From: Ilumatobacteraceae bacterium
GTDB lineage: Bacteria; Actinomycetota; Acidimicrobiia; Acidimicrobiales; Ilumatobacteraceae
Direction of reading: 5' to 3'
Assembly: GCA_030729045.1 (NCBI GenBank)
Contig: JANQYF010000033.1
Coordinates: forward strand, 1 to 60,055
Length of the DNA: 60,055 nt
A model generated the notes under the pieces. It worked only from the letters and a program-made list of their open reading frames with translations, was not told the origin of the DNA and did not search any database. Below, one piece after another: positions 51,840-58,548 of this stretch. The translations under genes were made by a program, and so were the position numbers. Positions within the stretch are counted from its first letter, which is position 1, and each line of letters starts with the position of its first letter.

Positions 51840-53054
51840 TTAACTACGAGGAACTTTGCTCCACGAAATGTCTTTGTCAACGCGTGGCTCGCCAGGAAGG
51901 CCAAGCACTTGTTCACCAAGAATGTTGCGCATGATTTCGCTTGTGCCACCTTCAATGGAGTTTGCACGAACACGCAAGAACGAATGACGAGGTCCGCCAA
52001 ATGATCCATCAACCGACAATGTGTCTGGGCGACGGAACGTGAAGTCGTAATCCACCATTGCCTCTGCGCCCATGAGGTGCAATGTGAATTCGGTGACCTT
52101 CTTATTGAAGTCTGCCGACATGAGTTTGGCAATCGAGCCCTCTGGTCCGGGGTTGCCAGCCTTTGCAGCTTGTGCGCCTCGCATCACTGTGTAACGCAGA
52201 GCTTCGCTTGCACAGAACAGGTGCATCATCTTGTCTTTGTCTGCACCATTGCGCTCGGTTGCTGGCTTTTCTTTCCAAATCTTGATGGTCTCGTCAATTG
52301 GGCCACGGCGCTTTGCACTTCCGCCACCGCCTCCGCCGATTGCACTGCGTTCGTTCATAAGAGTGGTGAGTGCTGCACGCCAGCCTTCGCCTACTTCACC
52401 AACGCGATGGGCATCAGGTACGCGCGCATCAGTCATGTAGACCTCATTGAATTCAGCTTCACCGGTGATCTGACGAAGTGGACGTACTTCAACTCCAGGC
52501 GCATGCATGTCAAGAGCAAAGTAAGTCATGCCCTTGTGCTTCGGAGCATCTGGGTCTGTGCGGGTAACGAGCATTCCCCAGTCGGCAAGGTGGGCAAGTG
52601 TGTTCCACACTTTTTGTCCGTTGATGATCCATTCATCTCCGTCACGAATTGCCTTTGTGCCAAGACCAGCGAAGTCGCTTCCTGCGCCTGGCTCTGAAAA
52701 CAACTGACACCATTTTTCTTCACCAGTAAACATTGGGCGAAGGAAACGCTTCTTTACTTCTTCGCTTCCGTGCGTTGCGATGGTTGGACCAGCAAGAGCA
52801 ATGAAGAATGTTGCAGGGTCTTGCGCTGCTGCGCCAGCTGCACGAAGGCGTTCTTCGACGTGACGGTTGAGGTCTGGACGCATATCAAGACCGCCGTGAC
52901 CAGTTGGGAAATGAACCCATGCAAGTCCGCGGTCAAACCGTGCTCCACGGAAGGTGACGTTGTCGACCTTCTTTGGGTCGAACTCTGCGAGTAGTGCATC
53001 AAGTGCCGCGTCAATGCGGGCAATGTCTTTATCTGTGGTGGAGGTTGCGCTCAT
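51840..53054 (-). CDS. acyl-CoA dehydrogenase
   Basis: FAD enzyme introducing a double bond into an acyl-CoA. Length 404. The segments WCQLFSEPGAGSDFAGLGTKA, VWNTLAHLADWGMLVTRTD, LRQITGEAEFNEVYMTDARVP and the C-terminal RANSIEGGTSEIMRNILGEQVLGLPGEP are the usual FAD/substrate blocks; the catalytic Glu probably lies in the ANSIEGGTSE stretch, as in isovaleryl/long-chain types. ATG 53054; an internal GGGGGG run (near residue 240) is a loop. It belongs with the thiolase, crotonase and acyl-CoA synthetase genes of the region as a beta-oxidation set. Confidence 0.93.
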   Translation of the reverse strand: MSATSTTDKDIARIDAALDALLAEFDPKKVDNVTFRGARFDRGLAWVHFPTGHGGLDMRPDLNRHVEERLRAAGAAAQDPATFFIALAGPTIATHGSEEVKKRFLRPMFTGEEKWCQLFSEPGAGSDFAGLGTKAIRDGDEWIINGQKVWNTLAHLADWGMLVTRTDPDAPKHKGMTYFALDMHAPGVEVRPLRQITGEAEFNEVYMTDARVPDAHRVGEVGEGWRAALTTLMNERSAIGGGGGGSAKRRGPIDETIKIWKEKPATERNGADKDKMMHLFCASEALRYTVMRGAQAAKAGNPGPEGSIAKLMSADFNKKVTEFTLHLMGAEAMVDYDFTFRRPDTLSVDGSFGGPRHSFLRVRANSIEGGTSEIMRNILGEQVLGLPGEPRVDKDISWSKVPRS

Positions 53055-53098
53055 TCATACAGTCTCGCTGTTTATGAAGGGTGAGTGCAAAGTGGGCG

Positions 53099-53791
53099 CT
53101 AGGCGACCGCTGCCCCGAAAGCCTTGCCAACAGCCATAGTGATTCCCATCGCCACCAATCCGCCAAGGACGACCCGGAATATTGGTTTTCCAGTACTGGC
53201 CTTGCCGTATCGGGCGCTGGCAAACCCAAGACCAATCAGCGAGAGAGTCACCACGCCGAGCGTTAGTGCTATTCGGGTTGAGGCGGTTCCGATTGCAATA
53301 GCAATCAGAGGAATGGCTGCTCCGAGGGTGAAGGCGCCTGCGGACCCTGCTGCAGCTTCCATTGGGTTGGCAAGGTTTGTACCAGTGATTCCCAGTTCTT
53401 CAGCCAAGTGGGTAGCAAGCGCATTGTTCTTTGTGAGTTCCACTGCAACTTCGCGAGCCAAGGCCTGAGGCAGGCCCTTGTTTGCATAAATCATGGTGAG
53501 CTCATCAAGTTCGTGTTCTGGCATTGTTTCCAGTTCCCATTTTTCTTTGGCAATGTCTGCTTCTTCAGAGTCGCGTTGCGAACTAACCGATACGTATTCA
53601 CCCAGAGCCATGGAGACTGCGCCTGCAACTAGGCCAGCCATTCCGGCTGTGAGAATTGCACTGCGGCTTGAGTTGGCGGCTGCGACACCCAATACCAAGC
53701 ACGCCGTAGAGATGAGTCCATCGTTTGCACCAAGAACCATTGCTCGGAGTAATCCGATTCGGGTAGTCGCGTGTTTTTCAAGATGAGCCAT
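53099..53791 (-). CDS. VIT1/CCC1-family iron/manganese transporter-like protein
   Basis: Membrane protein of 230 residues. The N-terminal RIGLLRAMVLGANDGLIST and the following VAGAVSMALGEYVSVSSQRDSE are the family hallmarks. A cytoplasmic metal-binding helical region with Glu residues (about 70-125) comes next, then three more helices in the GSAGAFTLGAAIPLIAIAI region. It exports or stores Fe/Mn. It is the divergent neighbour of a TetR gene. ATG 53791 is preferred over an earlier start at 53914: CATGAT lies 6 nt upstream, and the longer frame runs into the TetR gene. Confidence 0.88.
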   Translation of the reverse strand: MAHLEKHATTRIGLLRAMVLGANDGLISTACLVLGVAAANSSRSAILTAGMAGLVAGAVSMALGEYVSVSSQRDSEEADIAKEKWELETMPEHELDELTMIYANKGLPQALAREVAVELTKNNALATHLAEELGITGTNLANPMEAAAGSAGAFTLGAAIPLIAIAIGTASTRIALTLGVVTLSLIGLGFASARYGKASTGKPIFRVVLGGLVAMGITMAVGKAFGAAVA

Positions 53792-53792
53792 T

Positions 53793-53838
53793 CCTCTATC
53801 ATGCCATCTAGGGTGCGCATCCGGTGATTGAATAGAGG
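53793..53838. promoter_or_regulatory. symmetric inverted repeat at the divergent VIT/TetR starts
   Basis: CCTCTAT (53793-53799) and ATAGAGG (53832-53838) form a perfect 7-bp inverted repeat. Each arm overlaps the 3' end of a -10 hexamer (CATGAT on minus, TTGAAT on plus) and the predicted leaderless start region. Both start codons follow the arms by 1-2 nt, so a bound repressor could occlude both genes at once. AGAGG could also act as a ribosome-binding site, which makes the symmetry ambiguous. Confidence 0.45.
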
Positions 53839-53839
53839 G

Positions 53840-54433
53840 GTGCGCGACTCTCGTCCCACAAAGGTTCACCTCATTGATTCGGCTGCGATGCTTATCGACG
53901 AGCATGGTTCTCAAGGATTCACGGTGGAACAGCTTCTGGAAACGTCGAATATCTCAAAAGGTTCCCTGTATCACCATTTTGAGGATTTTCATGATGTCAT
54001 CATGCAGGCCCAAGTCTCGCGCTTCGCACGTTACGTAGAAGAAGACATTGCGGCATTAGCAAATGTCTTGCTTGCCTCAAAGTCTCGTGAGGACTTGTTT
54101 GGCCGACTTGACCAGATTTCACGTGTTACTCATGATCCGGCTCGTTCGGTTCGCCGTGCTGATCGAATTGAAATTCTTGCTGGCGCGCGTCACTCTGAAA
54201 AATTGAAGAATGCCCTTGGACCAACCCAAGCTCGACTCACTGGTGCAATCGCGGACATAGTTCGTGAATTGAAAGCGAAAGAGTTCGTTAATGAAAACCT
54301 TGACCCGGGTGCCGTTGCTGTGTTTATTCAGGCATACAGCTTGGGTCTCATCGTTAACGATGTGTCTAACGAACCAATTGATCTTGAAGAGTGGCACGCC
54401 ATGATCTCGCGCATGACGCGTGGGCTTTTGTAA
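53840..54433 (+). CDS. TetR-family transcriptional regulator
   Basis: Repressor of about 197 residues. HTH region: GSQGFTVEQLLETSNISKGSLYHHFEDFHDV, with recognition helix SKGSLYHHF. GTG 53840 is chosen because TTGAAT ends 6 nt upstream; a TTG at 53828 would overlap that hexamer. The stop is 6 bp from that of the convergent DUF3237 gene. It may regulate the divergent VIT gene or the enzyme operon at 54.4-58.4 kb. Ligand unknown. Confidence 0.9.
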   Translation: MRDSRPTKVHLIDSAAMLIDEHGSQGFTVEQLLETSNISKGSLYHHFEDFHDVIMQAQVSRFARYVEEDIAALANVLLASKSREDLFGRLDQISRVTHDPARSVRRADRIEILAGARHSEKLKNALGPTQARLTGAIADIVRELKAKEFVNENLDPGAVAVFIQAYSLGLIVNDVSNEPIDLEEWHAMISRMTRGLL

Positions 54434-54439
54434 GTTCAG

Positions 54440-54868
54440 TTACACCAAGCGGTAGATGTCGTAATCGACCACGTTTTGGCCAGGTGCTCCAATAGCGATG
54501 GCCTGGATCTGGGTGAGCCAGGCATAACGCTCGTCGCCAGTCTCGAAAAGTGGTGCCGTAATGATGCGCGGCTTGCCGTTTGCATCAGGAGACATGATGC
54601 CCTTGTAGGACACATGAATGGCCGCGCCATCATCTGTGTTGATGACAATTCGTACGTCAAGTTGTGCAGTGCCATCGGCGCGCATGGTGAGCCAGTCGGC
54701 ACCAAGATCTACAACGGTTCCGTTGAGTTTTGGGCCTGTCACAGTTCCGCCGGTAACACGAACAATGACGCGTGTGCCGTTCGGGCCATTTGGAACCACG
54801 ATGGGTGGATTCAGTGTTGCACTGATGTGAAAAAGGAACTCGGCTGGAAGTGATGTGATGTCGCTCAT
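54440..54868 (-). CDS. DUF3237-family protein
   Basis: A 142-residue beta-barrel-like protein. LFHISATLNPPIVVPNGPNG, GPKLNGTVVDLGADWLTMRADGT, and the C-terminal LTQIQAIAIGAP...VVDYDIYRLV are the DUF3237 pattern; its activity is unknown. It lies 21 bp downstream of the SsuD-like gene, but TACAGT (54880-54875) ends exactly 6 nt before its ATG, so it may have its own leaderless promoter in addition to operon read-through. Possibly an accessory to the upstream enzymes. Confidence 0.88.
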   Translation of the reverse strand: MSDITSLPAEFLFHISATLNPPIVVPNGPNGTRVIVRVTGGTVTGPKLNGTVVDLGADWLTMRADGTAQLDVRIVINTDDGAAIHVSYKGIMSPDANGKPRIITAPLFETGDERYAWLTQIQAIAIGAPGQNVVDYDIYRLV

Positions 54869-54889
54869 GGTGCGACTGTAGACGGTTTT

Positions 54890-55939
54890 TTACAGTGGTC
54901 CGTGATTGAGGTGCGGAAGTACAAGTTCTGCAAAGCGTTGTGCCTCTTGCTTGTGTGGGTAGCCCGAGAAAATGAAGGCTTCGATACCCATTGCTTCATA
55001 CCTGCGAATCTTTTCGATGACTTGTTGAGGCGTGCCCACGATGGCTGCGCCACATCCGCTGCGGGCTTTACCAATGCCGGTCCAAAGGTTGGGTTCGACA
55101 AAACCATCAGAGCCAGCTGATTCGCGCAGTTCAGCTTGACGACGAACACCAACGCTGGAGCTGTCGAGAGAGCGGGAACGAATTGCGTCGCCGGTTGCAG
55201 CGTCGACTGCGGAGATTAAGTGCGCAGCAGCGTTTCGTGCTTCGTCTTCTGTTTCACGAACAATGACATGCACTCGGTAACCGAACTTCAATGTTCTGTT
55301 GTAGGTGGCAGCACGTGAACGAAGATCATTGATGGTTGCGGCAATTACATCTTCAGTGTCTGGCCACATGAGGTACACATCTGCCGCGGCGGCTGCGGCG
55401 TCACGTGCTTCATCACTTAAACCACCGAAGTAGAACTGTGGAGCTTGTGGTGATTCACGACAGATGCGAGGTGCATCAAGGTGGAGCTGAATGAATTCGC
55501 CATCGATATCAAGGCGTTCACCATTGAGCAAAGTGCGCAGTGAATTCATTGTTTCGATGGTGCGTGCGTATCGGTGAGGGCCATCAAGTGATTCACCTGG
55601 CATTTCGGAAGAAATGATGTTGATGGAAAGTTTGCCATTAAGTATTTGGTTCAGGGTTGCTAATTGCCGCGCCAATTGCGGAACCCATACTTCGCCACAG
55701 CGAATAGCGGTAAGAATTTTCATGTTTGTGATGCTTGGTGCCATGGCAGATGCGAATGCAAGCGTGTCGATACCGAGGTCGTATCCGGAGGGAAGCAGAA
55801 CGTTGTCAAAGCCGGCGTCATGCACGGTGCGAACAATGTCGGAACAGTGGTTCCAGCTGCTTTGCAGGTTGGTATCGACAACTCCTAATTGCTCGTAGTC
55901 GTCATCGCATAACGCGCTGAACCAACTTATTTCGCTCAT
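54890..55939 (-). CDS. SsuD-like alkanesulfonate-monooxygenase-family flavin monooxygenase
   Basis: LLM-family protein of 349 residues, closest by eye to FMNH2-dependent alkanesulfonate monooxygenase SsuD: N-terminal MSEISWFSALC, AIRCGEVWVPQLARQLATLNQILNG, SINIISSEMPGE, QFYFGGLSDEARDAAAAAAD and the ending AMGIEAFIFSGYPHKQEAQRFAELVLP. It could cleave a C-S bond or oxidise another substrate; no ssuE or sulfonate ABC transporter genes are nearby, so a sulfonate role is not supported by context. The start overlaps the AKR stop by 4 bp (ATGA). F420 use is also possible. Confidence 0.86.
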   Translation of the reverse strand: MSEISWFSALCDDDYEQLGVVDTNLQSSWNHCSDIVRTVHDAGFDNVLLPSGYDLGIDTLAFASAMAPSITNMKILTAIRCGEVWVPQLARQLATLNQILNGKLSINIISSEMPGESLDGPHRYARTIETMNSLRTLLNGERLDIDGEFIQLHLDAPRICRESPQAPQFYFGGLSDEARDAAAAAADVYLMWPDTEDVIAATINDLRSRAATYNRTLKFGYRVHVIVRETEDEARNAAAHLISAVDAATGDAIRSRSLDSSSVGVRRQAELRESAGSDGFVEPNLWTGIGKARSGCGAAIVGTPQQVIEKIRRYEAMGIEAFIFSGYPHKQEAQRFAELVLPHLNHGPL

Positions 55940-56838
55940 GGCAAAGGTGCTCCGTCACTGGCTTGGATGATTGCGTATACATCGGTACGAGTAAGCGACA
56001 CTGATGTTGCTTGTGCCAATTCCGAGATGCGCGATGGAGTCTGTGTACCAATGATTGCTACGGGGCGCGATGGGTGAGCGAGCACAAAAGCAATAGCAAT
56101 TGCTGAACGCGTGACGTTTTCTCGGGCAGCGAGTTCGTCGAGAACTGCAAGCAATGCGGGTGAAACGCCTTGGCCAGTTGCAATTGAGCCGCCAGCAAGT
56201 GCGCTCCATGCAAGGGGAGTGATACCTGATTCCATGCACAAGTCGAGGGTGCCGTCGCGCAGTGGGTCAAGGTGGGTGGCCGACAATTGTGGCTGTGTTG
56301 TTGCAAGTCCGTTATCAACGAATGCGTTGAGTGCAAGGGTTTGAGCGACTGTGTAGTTCGATACTCCGAATTCACGAACAAGACCACGTGATTTCAATGA
56401 ATTGAATGCTTGCGCAATTTCTTCAGGGTGGGTGAAGTGGTCTGGACGATGTATTTGATACAGATCAACATGGTCAACACCCATACGTGACAGCGATGCT
56501 TCGCACGCACTGGTGATGTATTCCGCCGATGAGTTGTAGGGAACACCGGGGATGATGCCACCCTTTGTTGCGAGAACAATTCTGTCGCGCAGACCAGGAA
56601 TAGCCGAGAAGATTCTTCCGAGTGCTTCTTCACATGCGCCAAAGTGAGTGCCGCCCCAGTCAAGTCCGTATACATCTGCATTATCAATAAGGGTCATGCC
56701 GGCATCCACAGCTGCAGAAATGACCGCTGTGTTTTCGGCATCAGACCCGGTGAGGCGCCAGCAACCAATTGAAAGCGGGCCAACGTCTCCTAGTTCTCCA
56801 ATGGTGCGTGCAGACGAGACGTCGAGAAGTTCACTCAT
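55936..56838 (-). CDS. aldo/keto reductase
   Basis: NAD(P)H-dependent reductase of 300 residues, TIM barrel. The catalytic tetrad is visible: Asp52 and Tyr57 in LIDNADVYG, Lys92 in VLATKGG, and His130 in VDLYQIHRPD. The cofactor region near IIGTQTPSRISEL is at the end. Reaction direction and substrate unknown. It is third in a four-gene overlapping operon: its start overlaps the TIGR03792 gene stop and its stop overlaps the SsuD-like gene start, both by 4 bp (ATGA). Confidence 0.92.
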   Translation of the reverse strand: MSELLDVSSARTIGELGDVGPLSIGCWRLTGSDAENTAVISAAVDAGMTLIDNADVYGLDWGGTHFGACEEALGRIFSAIPGLRDRIVLATKGGIIPGVPYNSSAEYITSACEASLSRMGVDHVDLYQIHRPDHFTHPEEIAQAFNSLKSRGLVREFGVSNYTVAQTLALNAFVDNGLATTQPQLSATHLDPLRDGTLDLCMESGITPLAWSALAGGSIATGQGVSPALLAVLDELAARENVTRSAIAIAFVLAHPSRPVAIIGTQTPSRISELAQATSVSLTRTDVYAIIQASDGAPLP

Positions 56839-57221
56839 TTTTCTATTCTTTCAAATCGGGTGACGCGATGAATGCCAAAGTTGGAATCTTCATGCGGTGC
56901 GGCGATTAGTTCGATCGGATGCGGGAAGCGGGAATCAAACTCGGCTTGGAGTTTCTTCTGAAATTCGGTGTTGCCCACAAAGTCCCATGCGTCTTGCGTG
57001 TCCCACACAAACACGATGGTGACTTCGCCAGGCTTGCTGTTGTCGAGCCAAACTTCCTTTGAAAGGAATGGGATATCTGTGAGGCCCTCCATGTGTGCTT
57101 CACCGAGTGTCCACACTTCGTGGTCGAGGCGAATGAATTCATCAACAACGGCTGGATCCATGCGGAATACGAGAACTTCAACGGGGCGTTCTTCGCCATT
57201 GATGTACGAGTACTGATTCAT
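56835..57221 (-). CDS. TIGR03792-family small protein
   Basis: A 128-residue protein of the dimeric alpha/beta-barrel type. MDPAVVDEFIRLDHEVWTLGEAHM, FLSKEVWLDNSKPGEVTIVFVWDT and the late FPHPIELIAAP are the pattern I recall for the TIGR03792 group, known mostly from cyanobacteria and of unknown function. Its start overlaps the preceding FMN oxidase stop (TAATG) and its stop overlaps the AKR start (ATGA), so the proteins are made in similar amounts. Similar barrel proteins act as monooxygenases or lactone/dienone isomerases, which would suit this operon. Confidence 0.75.
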   Translation of the reverse strand: MNQYSYINGEERPVEVLVFRMDPAVVDEFIRLDHEVWTLGEAHMEGLTDIPFLSKEVWLDNSKPGEVTIVFVWDTQDAWDFVGNTEFQKKLQAEFDSRFPHPIELIAAPHEDSNFGIHRVTRFERIEK

Positions 57222-58447
57222 TAGATACGTCCGACCGGAACAAGTGACAAAAATTCTGGTGTGATTTCAGAAATACTGCGAACACCGCACAACGACATAG
57301 TGCGTGTCATGTCATCTGTGAGCATGGAAAGTACGCGTTCAACTCCTGGCTCGCCGGCTGCACCGAGACCGTAGAGATAACTGCGTCCTAAGGTGCACGC
57401 AGAGGCACCAAGCGCGATGGCTTTCACGATGTCGCTGCCGCGACGGATGCCGCCATCACAAATGAGAGGCAATGTGCCACCAGTTGCTTGGGCAACGGGG
57501 GCGAGTAAATCAAGTGGAGCAGGTGCTGAATCAAGCTGTCGGCCGCCGTGGTTAGACAACGCAACGGCGTCAATGCCGTGTTGCTGAGCAAGTACTGCAT
57601 CTGCGACTGATTGCACGCCTTTAAGAATGATTGGGCCGTTCCAGTTGGCGCGAAACCACTCAAGATCATCCCAAGACAACGCGGGTTCAAATTGTTCAGA
57701 GATGAAATCAGACAAAGTGACGGCGGTTCCTGTGTTTCCTCGTGATGCTGCGATGTTTGAGAATGTAATTGGTTCGTTTCGTATGAAATCCCAGGTCCAC
57801 GCGGGGTGAGTGATGCCATCGATGATGGTGCCGGGGCCAAGTTTGGGCGGAAGAGTAAAGCCGCGGCGTACATCGCGTTCGCGGCGGCCGAGAACTGCAG
57901 TGTCAACTGTGAGCATGATTGCTTCGTAGTCACTTGCCTGGGCGCGAGCCAACATGTCTTTCACTAACTCGCGGTCACGCCAGACATACACCTGAAACCA
58001 CTTTGGCCCGTTACTGACAGCTGCAACTTCTTCAATTGATCGAGTTGACAATGTAGATAAGCAATAAGGCAGGCCATGGCGGGCAGCGACGCGAGCTACT
58101 GAAAGTTCCCCTTGTGAATGAGCGATTCGTGTGAATCCGGTGGGGGAGAAAAGAAGAGGAGATTCGAGTGTGCGGCCAAGGAATGACGTGCTGGTATCGA
58201 TGTTTGAAACATTGCGCAGAATTCTCGGTACGAATTCATATTGCTGAAAAGCTTCAGCGTTGCGTCGCATGGTGATTTCGTCTTCGGCAGCGCCATCGAT
58301 GTAGTCAAAAATTCCGTGGGGGAGACGACTTTTCGCAATGAGGCGAAGATCTGCAATGTTGGCGGCGCGTTCAAAGCGACGCTTCTGTCGCGACAGTGTG
58401 GGCACTGAGAAACGTGCGACTGATCGAAGCGTTCGAATGATTCCCAT
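57221..58447 (-). CDS. FMN-dependent 2-hydroxy-acid oxidase/dehydrogenase (LldD/glycolate oxidase family)
   Basis: The 408-residue TIM-barrel flavoprotein oxidises a 2-hydroxy acid to the keto acid. The block ALSNHGGRQLD holds the catalytic His and substrate Arg; FDYIDGAAEDEITMRRN, LLFSPTGFTRIAH and LSTLSTRSIEEVA are typical, with VYVWRDRELVKD carrying FMN contacts. ATG 58447 follows AAAGG; an earlier start at 58588 would cross the divergent fhs start. First gene of an overlapping operon with TIGR03792, aldo/keto reductase and SsuD-like genes. Substrate (lactate, mandelate or other) unknown; some relatives are the mycofactocin-linked MftD, but no other mycofactocin gene is here. Confidence 0.92.
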   Translation of the reverse strand: MGIIRTLRSVARFSVPTLSRQKRRFERAANIADLRLIAKSRLPHGIFDYIDGAAEDEITMRRNAEAFQQYEFVPRILRNVSNIDTSTSFLGRTLESPLLFSPTGFTRIAHSQGELSVARVAARHGLPYCLSTLSTRSIEEVAAVSNGPKWFQVYVWRDRELVKDMLARAQASDYEAIMLTVDTAVLGRRERDVRRGFTLPPKLGPGTIIDGITHPAWTWDFIRNEPITFSNIAASRGNTGTAVTLSDFISEQFEPALSWDDLEWFRANWNGPIILKGVQSVADAVLAQQHGIDAVALSNHGGRQLDSAPAPLDLLAPVAQATGGTLPLICDGGIRRGSDIVKAIALGASACTLGRSYLYGLGAAGEPGVERVLSMLTDDMTRTMSLCGVRSISEITPEFLSLVPVGRI

Positions 58448-58548
58448 GTATGCCTTTCGACGGTCATGTAAGGCTACGACCAATGGGGCCACGGGCGACG
58501 AGTTGCTTCGCTTTGGCGTGAGCGCGGCAGTTGGGTGAGACTTCAGAA

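Noticed and set aside
54890-55939. Functional sulfonate-utilisation operon
   Set aside because: SsuD-like sequence only; no NADPH-FMN reductase or sulfonate ABC importer genes nearby.
57221-58447. Mycofactocin-system MftD
   Set aside because: The enzyme is of the same broad family, but no MftA/B/C-like gene is adjacent, so a general 2-hydroxy-acid oxidase call is safer.
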